Shown here: one piece after another, positions 1 through 8,534 of the stretch
How the letters are laid out: the number at the start of each line of letters is the position of its first letter
How positions within the stretch are numbered: the stretch's first letter is position 1
DNA from: Streptomyces griseosporeus
GTDB lineage: Bacteria > Actinomycetota > Actinomycetes > Streptomycetales > Streptomycetaceae
Assembly: GCF_014656055.1 (NCBI RefSeq)
Contig: NZ_BNBR01000002.1
Coordinates: 933,164-997,163 of the forward strand
Direction: 5' to 3'
Length of the DNA: 64,000 bases
Translations under genes and position numbers: made by a program
Notes under the pieces: model-generated
What the model was told of the DNA's origin: nothing
What the model saw: the letters and a program-made list of their open reading frames with translations, nothing else
Databases searched by the model: none

Positions 1-359
1 TCACGCTGAAGAGCTTCAAGTCGGGCGCCGCCCGCCTCGCCCAGGAGGCGGGTGTCCCGCTGATCCCGATGGCGGTGTGGGGGACGCAGCGGCTGTGGAC
101 CAAGGGCCACCCGCGCAACTTCAAGCGCAGCCACACCCCGATCACGATCCGGGTGGGCGAGCCGGTCGAGGCGCCCCGCGACCAGTACGCGGGGGCGATC
201 ACCCGGCGGCTGCGCGAGCGGGTGCAGGAACTGCTGGAGGCCGCGCAGCGCGCCTACCCGGTCCGCCCCAAGGGCTCGGACGACACCTGGTGGATGCCGG
301 CCCACCTCGGCGGTACGGCGCCCACGCCGGACGAGGTGCGGGCGGCGGAGGTCGGCTGA
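1..359 (+). CDS. 1-acyl-sn-glycerol-3-phosphate acyltransferase (PlsC family), C-terminal part
   Basis: The frame is open from base 3 and ends in TGA at 357-359, giving about 118 residues of a lysophosphatidic acid acyltransferase, the membrane-associated enzyme that adds the second acyl chain in phospholipid synthesis. The visible part starts in the G-A-A-R-L-A block that precedes the family's V-P-L-I-P segment (here VPLIPMAVWGTQ), followed by a basic stretch and an I-R-V-G-E-P motif typical of the C-terminal lobe. The catalytic H-x4-D box lies upstream of the window. The polar tail ends convergently with the next gene. Confidence 0.85.
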   Translation, partial: TLKSFKSGAARLAQEAGVPLIPMAVWGTQRLWTKGHPRNFKRSHTPITIRVGEPVEAPRDQYAGAITRRLRERVQELLEAAQRAYPVRPKGSDDTWWMPAHLGGTAPTPDEVRAAEVG

Positions 360-436
360 CCGCGAGCCGGCCGGGCGCGGTCCCACCGGGCCTCGGCCGC
401 TGCGGTGCCGGCGTCGCTCAGCGGACGCAGGGCCGC

Positions 437-485
437 GCGTGGCGCAGCGGACGCAGTGCCCTTGCGTGGCGCAGCGGACGTAGTG
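437..485. repeat. Two near-identical 22-bp units at 27-bp period
   Basis: Units at 437-458 and 464-485 differ at one base (GCGTGGCGCAGCGGACG followed by CAGTG or TAGTG). A weaker third relative sits just upstream around 417-433. The repeat fills the gap between the convergent 3' ends of the acyltransferase and the epimerase-like gene. No coding function is apparent. Confidence 0.8.
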
Positions 486-496
486 GACCGCTCCGC

Positions 497-1383
497 TCAG
501 GCGAAGTAGTGCCCGGCGTCGAGGTCGGCGAGCAGTCCTTCCTCCGTCGGCTCCCAGCCCAGCCGCGCCCGTGTCAGCTCGTTCCCGGCCGGGACGTCCA
601 GGGACCAGAAGGGGCCGATCCAGCCGAAGTGCCCGGGCACGTCCTCGGGGGCCACGGAGGTCACCGGGAGCCCGAGGTGCCGGCCGATGGCCTCGGCGAT
701 GTCACGGACCGCGATGCCCGTCTCGGCGACGCCGTGGAGCCGCGCGCCCGCCGGTGCCGACTCCAGCGCGAGCCGGAACAGCCGGGCGGCATCCCTCCGG
801 TGCACCGCCGACCAGCGGTTCGAGCCGTCGCCCGGGTAGCCGGAGACGCCCATCTCGCGGGCGATCTCGATCAGCCGCGGCACGAAGCCGTGGTCGCCCT
901 CGCCGTGCACCGTCGGCGACAGCCGCACCGCCGAGACCCGTACGCCGCGCCCGGCGAAGGCCAGGCCGGTCTGCTCCGAGGTCCGCGCGACCGCCGAGGC
1001 CGCAGGGCCGGGCACGTCCTCCTCGGTGGCCGGCCCGGCGCGACGAGTGCGGTGCCGGAGGTGACGACGAAGGGCCGGCCGGAGCCGGCCAGTTCCTCGC
1101 CGAGCGTCTCGATGGCCCGCCGGTCGGTGCGCGCGGCGGCGTCGTAGTGGGCGAAGTCGTGGACGAACGCGAGATGGATCACGCCGTCCGCGGCGGCGGC
1201 TCCCGCGCGCAGGGCGTGGAGGTCGTCGAGGTCGCCGCGGTGGGCCTCGGCGCCGGCGTCCTTCAGCGCCGCGGCGGCCCGGTCGGAGCGGGCGAGCCCG
1301 AGGACCTGGTGTCCGGCGTCCAGCAGCTCGCGGACGACGGCGGATCCGACGAAACCGGTCGCGCCGGTGACGAAGACACGCAC
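497..1383 (-). pseudogene. NAD(P)-dependent epimerase/SDR-type oxidoreductase, frameshifted
   Basis: The N-terminal part starts at a GTG (1383) behind an AAGGAG site and shows the Rossmann motif GATGFVGS. It leaves frame after [10 protein letters not shown]. The C-terminal part continues in another frame from about base 1040 (A-T-E-E-D-V-P-G) to the stop at 497, with the expected downstream block (S-A-V-H-R-R-D-A-A-R-L-F). One base missing in the GC-rich run near 1028-1041 accounts for the break; restored, the protein would be about 295 residues of the atypical SDR family. It is divergent from a LysR gene, the usual arrangement for a regulator and its target. Sequencing error and true decay cannot be told apart here. 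Confidence 0.8.
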
Positions 1384-1559
1384 AGGGGTGCACTCCTTCA
1401 GCGAGGTTCGGGGGAAGTCCCGTGGCCCGGGAAGGTCCGGGCCGGTGCCTCCACCCTGCGCGTCCCGGCCGGCCCGGGTCCAAGACCTGTTCCGCAGCGC
1501 GCAATACGTTTCGGGCATCACCGCAGCCCAGACCCGGTGTCTGCGCGTACCGTTGGGGC

Positions 1560-2474
1560 ATGTCCTCCTCGCCGCAGCCGCCGTCCGACCTCGATCTGCG
1601 TCTCGTGCGGTACTTCACGGTCGTCGCCGAGCACGGCCACTTCGGCCGGGCCGCCGAGGCCCTGCGGGTCGCCCAGCCGTCGCTGAGCCGGCAGATCCGC
1701 CGGCTGGAGCAGGAGCTGGGCGCCCGCCTGTTCGACCGCACGCCGCGCGGCACCCGGCTCACCGAGGCCGGGGAGGTGTTCCTGCCGCGGGCGAGGGCGC
1801 TGCTGCGCTCGGCGGCGGAGGCCGCGGCGCACACCCGGGCCGCCGCCCGGCCCAGCCGGTTCGCCGTCGGGTACACCACCTCCCTGATCGTCACCCCGGC
1901 GGTGCGGGAGCTGCGCCGCCGCCATCCGCACGCCGAGGTGCACGCCCTCCACCTCGGCTGGAACGAGGCGCGTGCGGCGCTGCTGGAGCGCCGGGTGGAC
2001 GCGGTGGTGACACGGCTGCCGCTGGCGACGGACGGGCTGGAGGTGACCGTCCTGTACGACGAGCCGCGGATGGTCATGCTGCCGCTCGACCACCCGCTGG
2101 CCGGCAAGGAGTCGGTCACCCTGGACGACATCGCGGGCGAGCCCACGCCGCAGGTGCGGGACGACCCGGTGTGGAACGCGTACTGGCGCATCGACCCCCG
2201 GCCCGACGGACGTCCGGCGCCGGACGGGCCGGTGGTCGACGTCATGGAGGACAAGTACGAGCTGATCGCCGACGGCCAGGCGGTGGCGATCGTCCCGGGC
2301 AGCCCCCGGGTGCACACCATCCGTCCCGACCTCACCACGGTCCCGCTGGAGGGCGTCGACCCGAGCCATGTGGTGCTGGCCACCCGGGCCGAGGAGCGCG
2401 GACGGCTGGTGGCGGACTTCCGCAGGTGTGCGCGGGAGAAGCTGGGCCCGGCGTCCGTCACGCCCCCGGAGTGA
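1560..2474 (+). CDS. LysR-family transcriptional regulator
   Basis: A 304-residue DNA-binding regulator. The winged helix occupies roughly residues 8-65, with the classic [16 protein letters not shown] recognition region and L-F-D-R-T wing, followed by a linker helix and a periplasmic-binding-protein-like effector domain (about 95-295). ATG at 1560 is chosen because the HTH begins shortly after it and upstream codons do not fit the family; the ribosome site is weak. It is divergent from the frameshifted oxidoreductase across about 175 bp, so by family habit it probably controls that gene and itself. The effector is unknown. Confidence 0.9.
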   Translation: MSSSPQPPSDLDLRLVRYFTVVAEHGHFGRAAEALRVAQPSLSRQIRRLEQELGARLFDRTPRGTRLTEAGEVFLPRARALLRSAAEAAAHTRAAARPSRFAVGYTTSLIVTPAVRELRRRHPHAEVHALHLGWNEARAALLERRVDAVVTRLPLATDGLEVTVLYDEPRMVMLPLDHPLAGKESVTLDDIAGEPTPQVRDDPVWNAYWRIDPRPDGRPAPDGPVVDVMEDKYELIADGQAVAIVPGSPRVHTIRPDLTTVPLEGVDPSHVVLATRAEERGRLVADFRRCAREKLGPASVTPPE

Positions 2475-2477
2475 GCG

Positions 2478-3083
2478 TCACCGAGCCCGCGGCAGCTCGG
2501 TGGGGAGCGTCTTCCAGAGGTACGGCCGGTCGGGTGCGGCCTTGAGGACGCTCAGCACGGCCGGATGGGGCCGGGCGTACAGGACCGGGTAGTCCCGCTC
2601 GCCGGACTCCGGGTCGGGGATCCAGGCAAGCCGCTCCCCGTCCAGGGAGAACCGGGCGTCGACCCCGGGTTTGTTGCCGCGCGCGTCCTGGCGGTGCCAG
2701 GCGCCGTGGAAGCGGACGGCGACCAGGCCGTGCAGGGCGTGCCCGGAACCGTCGTCGTGCGCCAGTCGCTGGTAGCACAGCGCGGTCGGGATGTCCTCGG
2801 CCCGCAGCAGGGCGGCGAGGGCGTGGGCCTTGGCGTAGCAGATGCCGGTGCGCTGCTCCAGGACGTCGGAGGCGCGCCAGGTGACGCGGAGGTCGCCGGA
2901 GTCCGCGGAGTGCGGGATGGTGTCACGGACGTATTCGAAGGCGAGCCGCGCATAGGAATACGAGTCCTCGGCGTCGCGCGCCAGCCGGGCGGCGGTCTCC
3001 CGCACCCGCGGATGGTGGTGGTCGATGGCCTCGTCGGCGGCCAAGTACGCCGAAAGGTCGGGGTGTTCCTGGATCAGCTGCAT
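2478..3083 (-). CDS. Transglutaminase-like domain protein
   Basis: About 201 residues from the ATG at 3083 (an in-frame start at 3110 adds nine residues). The papain-like transglutaminase core is visible: nucleophile Cys82 in R-T-G-I-C-Y-A-K, His118 in A-L-H-G-L-V-A-V, and Asp133 in W-H-R-Q-D-A-R-G-N-K, in the right order and spacing. There is no signal peptide or membrane segment, so a cytosolic peptidase-like or amidase-like role is likely. Its 3' end is three bases from the convergent LysR stop. The substrate is unknown. Confidence 0.85.
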   Translation of the reverse strand: MQLIQEHPDLSAYLAADEAIDHHHPRVRETAARLARDAEDSYSYARLAFEYVRDTIPHSADSGDLRVTWRASDVLEQRTGICYAKAHALAALLRAEDIPTALCYQRLAHDDGSGHALHGLVAVRFHGAWHRQDARGNKPGVDARFSLDGERLAWIPDPESGERDYPVLYARPHPAVLSVLKAAPDRPYLWKTLPTELPRAR

Positions 3084-3176
3084 GCCCGCAGAGCATAGGA
3101 ATGCGATCACCCGACAGTCAATGACTTTTCAGGTGACCGCATAACTATGCACAGCCGTACCGGCCGGCGTCGGACG

Positions 3177-4247
3177 CTAGCGCGCCATCTCCTCCTTGAG
3201 CGCGGCCACGAACGTGTCCACGTCGTCCTCGGTGGTGTCGAAGGAGCACATCCAGCGCACGACCCCCGCGCCCTCGTCCCAGAAGTAGAACCGGAACCGC
3301 TTCTGCAGCCGCTCGCTCACGTCGTGCGGGAGCTTGGCGAAGACGCCGTTGGCCTGCACCGGATAGAGGATCTCCACCCCGTGCACGGCGCGGACGCCCT
3401 CGGCGAGGCGCTGGGCCATCTCGTTGGCGTGTCGGGCGTTGCGCAGCCAGAGGTCCTTGGCGAGCAGCGCCTCCAGCTGCACGGACACGAACCGCATCTT
3501 CGACGCCAGCTGCATCGACAGCTTGCGCAGATGCTTCATCCGGCGCACCGCGTCCGGGTTCAGCACGACGACCGCCTCGCCGAACAGCGCGCCGTTCTTC
3601 GTCCCGCCCAGGGAGAGGATGTCGACGCCGACGGCGTTGGTGAACGTGCGCATCGGCACGTCCAGCGAGGCCGCCGCGTTGGCTATGCGGGAGCCGTCGA
3701 GGTGCACCTTCATGCCGTGGGCGTGGGCGTGCTCGCAGATCGCGCGGATCTCGTCCGGGGTGTACAGCGTGCCCAGCTCGGTGCTCTGGGTGATCGAGAC
3801 GACCTGCGGCATCGCGCGGTGCTCGTCCTCCCAGCCCCAGGCCTGCCGGTCGATCAGCTCGGGGGTGAGCTTGCCGTCCGGGGTGGGCACGGTGAGCAGC
3901 TTCAGGCCGCCCATCCGCTCGGGCGCGCCGCCCTCGTCCACGTTGATGTGGGCGCTCTCGGCGCAGATCACCGCGCCCCAGCGGTCGGTGACCGCCTGGA
4001 GCGCGACGACGTTCGCGCCGGTGCCGTTGAAGACCGGGAACGCCTCCGCGGTGGGCCCGAAGTGGCTGCGGATGATGCCCTGGAGGTGCTCGGTGTAGTC
4101 GTCCTCGCCGTACGCGACCTGGTGGCCGCCGTTGGCCAGGGCCAGGGCGGCCATCACCTCCGGATGGGCGCCGGCGTAGTTGTCGCTGGCGAAGCCCCGG
4201 ACCTCCGGGTCGTGGTGGCGGCGGGCGTCGGTCTTCGGGGGGTTCAC
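3177..4247 (-). CDS. Low-specificity L-threonine aldolase-like PLP enzyme
   Basis: A 356-residue fold-type I PLP enzyme of the beta-eliminating/threonine aldolase family, which cleaves beta-hydroxy amino acids to glycine and an aldehyde. The Schiff-base lysine is K217 in S-L-G-G-T-K-N-G-A-L; D184 and R187 in H-L-D-G-S-R contact the cofactor and H100 would stack on it. The GTG start (4247) overlaps the upstream SDR stop as GTGA, so translation is coupled. It is the last gene of a three-gene operon with DUF6421 and an SDR. The pairing suggests the true substrate may be a product of those partners rather than threonine; that is inference. Confidence 0.88.
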   Translation of the reverse strand: MNPPKTDARRHHDPEVRGFASDNYAGAHPEVMAALALANGGHQVAYGEDDYTEHLQGIIRSHFGPTAEAFPVFNGTGANVVALQAVTDRWGAVICAESAHINVDEGGAPERMGGLKLLTVPTPDGKLTPELIDRQAWGWEDEHRAMPQVVSITQSTELGTLYTPDEIRAICEHAHAHGMKVHLDGSRIANAAASLDVPMRTFTNAVGVDILSLGGTKNGALFGEAVVVLNPDAVRRMKHLRKLSMQLASKMRFVSVQLEALLAKDLWLRNARHANEMAQRLAEGVRAVHGVEILYPVQANGVFAKLPHDVSERLQKRFRFYFWDEGAGVVRWMCSFDTTEDDVDTFVAALKEEMAR

Positions 4248-5038
4248 GGCTTCTCGGTGAGCCACAGACGCTGTCCGTTCACTTCCGCGGCGGGCTTGTC
4301 CCAGACGCCGACGATGGCCTCGGCGAGGTCCTTGACGTCCGTGAAGCCCGCGAACTTCGCGTTGGGGCGCTCGGCGCGCATCGCGTCGTGCACCAACGCC
4401 TTCACCACCAGGATCGCAGCAGCCGAGGTCGGCCCCTGCTCGCCCCCGGCCTTGCGGAAGTAGTCGGCCATCGCCAGCGTCCACGCCTCGGAGGCGGCCT
4501 TCGCGGCGGCGTAGGCGGCGTTGCCCGCGGTGGGCTTGGTCGCGCCCGCGGCGCTGATCAGGACGTACCGGCCGCGGTCGCTGCGCTGGAGCGCCTCGGA
4601 GAAGGCCAGGGAGGTGTGCTGCACGGTGCGGATGAGCAGCAGCTCCAGGAAGTCCCAGTCGTCCAGGCTGGTCTTGATGAAGGTCTCGCTGCCGCGCCAG
4701 CCGCCGACGAGGTGGACCAGGCCGTCGACCCGGCCGAACTCCTTCTCGGTGCGGCTCGCCCAGTCGCGGGTGGCCTCCAGGTTCAGCAGGTCGACGGTCT
4801 CGCCGGTGACGGTCGCGCCGCCGGAGGCGTAGCGCGCCGCGTCCACGGCCTCCGCGAGCCGCTCCGGGTCGTTGTCGGCGCCGACGACCGTCGCGCCCGC
4901 CTCGGCCAGCCTGAGCAGTGCGGCCCGGCCGGCCGGTCCGCCGGCGCCGGCGACCGCGATCACCGCACCGCTGAGAGCCCCGTTCCCCATGTTCTTCGCC
5001 TCCTGCTGAGCAGTGTTCTCGGTGGGCCGGTCGCTCAT
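4244..5038 (-). CDS. Short-chain dehydrogenase/reductase in the DUF6421 operon
   Basis: A 264-residue classical SDR. A short polar N-terminal extension precedes the nucleotide-binding G-A-G-G-P-A-G-R stretch (about 31-38), and the catalytic Y176-x3-K180 lies in N-A-A-Y-A-A-A-K. The first glycine motif deviates from the textbook TGxxxGxG. ATG overlaps the DUF6421 stop (ATGA at 5038-5035), and its own stop overlaps the aldolase GTG, so three proteins are translationally coupled. The substrate is unknown; a carbonyl/alcohol interconversion feeding the aldolase is a reasonable inference. Confidence 0.88.
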   Translation of the reverse strand: MSDRPTENTAQQEAKNMGNGALSGAVIAVAGAGGPAGRAALLRLAEAGATVVGADNDPERLAEAVDAARYASGGATVTGETVDLLNLEATRDWASRTEKEFGRVDGLVHLVGGWRGSETFIKTSLDDWDFLELLLIRTVQHTSLAFSEALQRSDRGRYVLISAAGATKPTAGNAAYAAAKAASEAWTLAMADYFRKAGGEQGPTSAAAILVVKALVHDAMRAERPNAKFAGFTDVKDLAEAIVGVWDKPAAEVNGQRLWLTEKP

Positions 5039-6432
5039 GCGGCGACCTGCTCCGGGCTGTCCGCCGTGATACCGCGCGTGGACGCGATCACGTTCTTCAG
5101 TTTCTTGGACAGCGCCTCATAGAACATGCTCAGCGGAAACTCGTCCGGAAGCACGTCATCGACGAGCTTGCGCGGCGGCTGGGTCAGGTCCAGGGCGTCC
5201 GGGCCCTTGGCCCACTTGGAGCCGGGGTGCGGGGCGAGGTAGGTGGAGACCAGCTCGTAGCCGGCGAACCAGTGCACCAGCTTCGGGCGGTCGATGCCGT
5301 CGCGGTACAGCTTCTCGATCTCGGCGCACAGCTCGTTGGTGACCTGCGGGGCGCGCTGCCAGTCGATGAACAGCTTGTTGTCCGTCCAGCGCACGACGTC
5401 GTGCCGGTGCAGGTAGGCGAAGAGCAGCTGGCCGCCGAGGCCGTCGTAGTTGCGGTTGCGGTCGCCGGTGACGGGGAAGCGGAACATCCGGTCGAACAGC
5501 ACGGCGTACTGCACGTCACGGGCCTGCGGGACGCCGTCGGCCTCCAGCTTCACGGCCTCCTTGAAGGCGGTGAGGTCGCAGCGCAGCTCCTCCAGGCCGT
5601 ACATCCAGAACGGCTGGCGCTGCTTGATCATGAAGGGGTCGAAGGGCAGGTCGCCGTGGCTGTGGGTGCGGTCGTGGACCATGTCCCACAGGACGAAGGC
5701 CTCCTCGCAGCGCTTCTGGTCGTGGACCATCGCGGCGATGTCCTCGGGCAGGTCGAGGCCCAGGATGTCGACGGCGGCGTCGGTGACCCGGCGGAAGCGG
5801 GCGGCCTCGCGGTCGCAGAAGATGCCGCCCCAGGTGAATCGTTCCGGCGCCTCGCGCACGGCGATGGTCTCCGGGAAGAGCACAGCGGAGTTGGTGTCGT
5901 AGCCGGCCGTGAAGTCCTCGAACTTGATGCCGCAGAACAGCGGGTTGTCGTAGCGCGTGCGCTCCAGCTCGGCCAGCCAGTCGGGCCAGACCATGCGCAG
6001 CACGACCGCCTCCAGGTTGCGGTCGGGGTTGCCGTTCTGCGTGTACATCGGGAAGACGACCAGGTGCTGCAGGCCGTCACGACGGTCGCGGGCCGGCTGG
6101 AAGGCGAGGAGCGAGTCCAGGAAGTCCGGCACCTCGAAGCCGCCCTCGGCCCACCGCTGGAGGTCCTTGGCCAGCGCCTCGTGGTACGCGGCGTCGTGCG
6201 GCACCAGCGGGGACAGCTCCCGCACGGCCTCGATCACCTGCTGGACGGCGGCCTCGGCGGCGGCCCGCCCGGGCGCGCCCTCGGCCTGGAAGTCGATCGA
6301 ACCGTCCTTCGACTGCCAGGGGCGGATCTGCTCCACGGCATCCTTGAGCCGGGGCCAGGCCGGGTGCTCGACCACCCTGCTCGCCGGAGGAACCTGGCCC
6401 TCCGTCGCCGCCTGCACAAGAATTTCCGTCAT
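5035..6432 (-). CDS. DUF6421 family protein, first gene of a coupled operon
   Basis: A 465-residue cytosolic protein with no signal or membrane segment that I recognise as the actinobacterial DUF6421 family; its function is not known. A strongly conserved-looking core includes H-D-R-T-H-S-H-G-D (about residues 252-260) followed 20-30 residues later by E-E-L-R-C-D, a His/Glu/Asp arrangement that could bind a metal. ATG at 6432 sits behind a GGAGGAT site. The stop overlaps the SDR start by ATGA. The promoter region shared with the divergent GDPD gene contains a GATAAT-like box on this strand and a CGCATATGCG palindrome at 6474-6483. Confidence 0.8.
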   Translation of the reverse strand: MTEILVQAATEGQVPPASRVVEHPAWPRLKDAVEQIRPWQSKDGSIDFQAEGAPGRAAAEAAVQQVIEAVRELSPLVPHDAAYHEALAKDLQRWAEGGFEVPDFLDSLLAFQPARDRRDGLQHLVVFPMYTQNGNPDRNLEAVVLRMVWPDWLAELERTRYDNPLFCGIKFEDFTAGYDTNSAVLFPETIAVREAPERFTWGGIFCDREAARFRRVTDAAVDILGLDLPEDIAAMVHDQKRCEEAFVLWDMVHDRTHSHGDLPFDPFMIKQRQPFWMYGLEELRCDLTAFKEAVKLEADGVPQARDVQYAVLFDRMFRFPVTGDRNRNYDGLGGQLLFAYLHRHDVVRWTDNKLFIDWQRAPQVTNELCAEIEKLYRDGIDRPKLVHWFAGYELVSTYLAPHPGSKWAKGPDALDLTQPPRKLVDDVLPDEFPLSMFYEALSKKLKNVIASTRGITADSPEQVAA

Positions 6433-6667
6433 GTCCCATCCTCCACGGGAGAAGCTCGCGTAGGGACACCGTACGCATATGCGGTTTCTTCCAGCAAGGG
6501 GAGCCTCCGCAAATTATCCTGCGCACCCCCGGCAGTCACCGCAGGTTTTCCTGTCTGAAACGCCGGGAAGGGATGCTTCCGCACTCCTGTGCACGTCAGG
6601 GTGCATCGTGGGCGGGGGCCACTAGGCTGCGGGGCCCCGACTGCCGTCGACGGAAGCGAGGTCCACC

Positions 6668-7351
6668 TTGAACTTCCTCACCATCGGTCACCGCGGAGTC
6701 ATGGGCGTCGAGCCCGAGAACACCCTGCGTTCCTTCGTCGCCGCCGAGCGTGCGGGACTGGACGTCATCGAGCTGGATCTGCACCTGAGCAAGGACGGCG
6801 CCCTCGTCGTCATGCACGACGCCGACGTCGACCGCACGACGGACGGCAGCGGTCCGATCGCCGAGAAGACGCTGGAGGAGCTGCGCGAACTGGACGCGGG
6901 GAACGGGGAGCGGATCCCGGTCTTCGAGGAGGTCCTGGACGCGGTGCGGGCCCCGCTCCAGGCCGAGATCAAGGACGTGCGGGCGGCCCGCTCCCTGGCC
7001 GGCGTCCTGACCGACCGGGGCGTGACCGACCGCGTGGAGGTGCTGTCCTTCCACGACGAGGCGATCGCGGAGGTCGCCCGGCTGGTGCCGGGCGTGCGCA
7101 CGGCCCTGGTCGCGGAGCACTACGGCCCCGAGGTGGTGGAGCGCGCGGTCGCGGTAGGCGCCGCGACCGTCTGCCTGGACATTCAGCGGCTGACGCTGGA
7201 GGTGGTGGAGCGGGCCCGCAAGGCGGGGCTGCGGGTGTGCGCCTGGGTGGTCAACACCCAGCAGGACCTGCGGCTGGTGCGGGCGCTGGAGCTGGACGGC
7301 GCGACCACCGACTACCCGGACATCAAGCGCACGGGCCGGTTCACCGCGTGA
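6668..7351 (+). CDS. Glycerophosphodiester phosphodiesterase (GDPD family)
   Basis: A 227-residue TIM-barrel enzyme hydrolysing glycerophosphodiesters to glycerol-3-phosphate and an alcohol. Signature motifs are intact: G-H-R-G at 8-11 with E-P-E-N-T, and E-L-D-L-H-L-S-K-D-G followed by V-M-H-D, which supply the metal ligands and catalytic histidines. There is no signal peptide, so it acts in the cytosol. The start is TTG at 6668 because the conserved strand begins only five codons later. The stop codon lies inside a 17-bp triplicated repeat shared with the convergent acetyltransferase. Confidence 0.9.
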   Translation: MNFLTIGHRGVMGVEPENTLRSFVAAERAGLDVIELDLHLSKDGALVVMHDADVDRTTDGSGPIAEKTLEELRELDAGNGERIPVFEEVLDAVRAPLQAEIKDVRAARSLAGVLTDRGVTDRVEVLSFHDEAIAEVARLVPGVRTALVAEHYGPEVVERAVAVGAATVCLDIQRLTLEVVERARKAGLRVCAWVVNTQQDLRLVRALELDGATTDYPDIKRTGRFTA

Positions 7352-7391
7352 AGGTCATCACCGCGTGAAGGTCATCACCGCGTGAAGGTCA
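7341..7391. repeat. Perfect 3 x 17-bp tandem repeat over two convergent gene ends
   Basis: The unit TCACCGCGTGAAGGTCA occurs three times without a mismatch (7341-7357, 7358-7374, 7375-7391). The first copy contains the GDPD stop codon and the last base triplet of the third copy is the reverse-strand stop of the acetyltransferase. Confidence 0.95.
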
Positions 7392-7940
7392 GACGAGCGG
7401 CTTGACCAGCAGCTCGAAGCGGAGGTCGTCCCGGCGCGGGACGCCGAAGCGCTCGTCGCCGTACGGGAACGGGCTCGTCCGGCCCGTACGGCGATAGCCG
7501 CGCCGCTCGTACCAGGCGATGAGGTCCTCGCGCACCGAGATCACGGTCATGTGCATCTCGCGCACGCCCCAGGTCTCCCGGGCCTGCCGCTCCGCCTCGG
7601 CGATGATCACCTTGCCGAGGCCGGCGCCCTGCAGGGACGGCCGGACCGCGAACATGCCGAAGTAGGCGTAGTCACCGCGGTGTTCGAGCTGGCAGCAGGC
7701 GACGATCTCGCCGTCCCGCTCCACGGTGAGCAGCCGGCTGTCCGGCGACTTGATGACCTCCAGGACACCCTCCGGGTCGGTGCGCTGCCCGTCCAGGATG
7801 TCCGCCTCGGTGGTCCACCCGGCCCGGCTGGCGTCGCCCCGGTACGCCGACTCGACGAGGACGACCAGCGCGTCCACGTCGGCGTCGGTGGCGTCGCGGA
7901 AGACCAGTGCGGAGGACTCGGAGGACGCGGGGGATTCCAT
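7389..7940 (-). CDS. GNAT-family N-acetyltransferase
   Basis: A 183-residue single-domain acetyltransferase transferring acetyl from acetyl-CoA to an unknown amine. The pyrophosphate-binding motif A is clear (V-R-P-S-L-Q-G-A-G-L-G-K, about residues 100-111) and is followed by the amphipathic helix and the W-Y-E-R-R-G-Y motif B end. Its start faces the divergent VOC gene across 84 bp, and its end meets the GDPD gene in the 17-bp repeat. Nothing in the context identifies the substrate. Confidence 0.88.
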   Translation of the reverse strand: MESPASSESSALVFRDATDADVDALVVLVESAYRGDASRAGWTTEADILDGQRTDPEGVLEVIKSPDSRLLTVERDGEIVACCQLEHRGDYAYFGMFAVRPSLQGAGLGKVIIAEAERQARETWGVREMHMTVISVREDLIAWYERRGYRRTGRTSPFPYGDERFGVPRRDDLRFELLVKPLV

Positions 7941-8024
7941 GGGCTGCTGCTCCCTTGCTCAGGCGCGCCCGGCGGCGCGGCTCGGACCCGGACGAGGGTA
8001 ACCCTGCCACTAGGATCCGTTTGT

Positions 8025-8417
8025 ATGGTGCATGTTCTCAGCAGCCGGACACTTCTGCGCCCCACCGACCCCGAGCGCTCCCGCGTCTTCTACGGCGAGC
8101 AACTGGGCCTCGCCGTGTACCGCGAGTTCGGGACGGGTCCCGAGCGCGGCACGGTCTACTTCCTCGGCGGCGGCTTCCTGGAGCTGTCGGGCCGCTCCGA
8201 CACCCCGCCCTCCCCGGCCGTGCGGCTGTGGCTCCAGGTGGCGGACGCGGCGGCGGCCGAGCGGGAGCTGCGCGCCCAGGGGGTCCCCATCGTCCGGCCG
8301 CCGGTGCGGGAGCCGTGGGGCCTGGTGGAGATGTGGATCGCCGACCCCGACGGCACGCAGATCGTCCTGGTGGAGATCCCGGCGGACCATCCGCTGCGCT
8401 ACCGGCCGGGGATCTAG
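8025..8417 (+). CDS. VOC-superfamily (glyoxalase/bleomycin resistance-like) protein, single domain
   Basis: A 130-residue protein with the paired beta-alpha-beta-beta-beta modules of the vicinal oxygen chelate fold. The first module ends in the Y-F-L-G-G-G-F-L-E-L strand and the second in D-P-D-G-T-Q-I-V-L-V-E, the usual metal-ligand position being the Glu. ATG at 8025 is taken; longer in-frame versions run antisense to the GNAT gene. These proteins act as dioxygenases, isomerases or drug-binding proteins; the sequence does not decide which. Confidence 0.85.
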   Translation: MVHVLSSRTLLRPTDPERSRVFYGEQLGLAVYREFGTGPERGTVYFLGGGFLELSGRSDTPPSPAVRLWLQVADAAAAERELRAQGVPIVRPPVREPWGLVEMWIADPDGTQIVLVEIPADHPLRYRPGI

Positions 8418-8534
8418 GGACGCTGCCAGGGGCCCGCCAATTCCTGTGCCGAAGCCGGGCGGGCGCCTCGGATGGTCGGCGTTCGCGGTCGGGGCTAGCG
8501 TGCTGCGGGGGGCTCCCCGTACGGAAGGAACGCC

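Noticed and set aside
497..2461. A reverse-strand frame of about 654 codons spanning the LysR gene
   Set aside because: Only its last part is real (the frameshifted epimerase C-terminus). The rest is antisense to the LysR gene.
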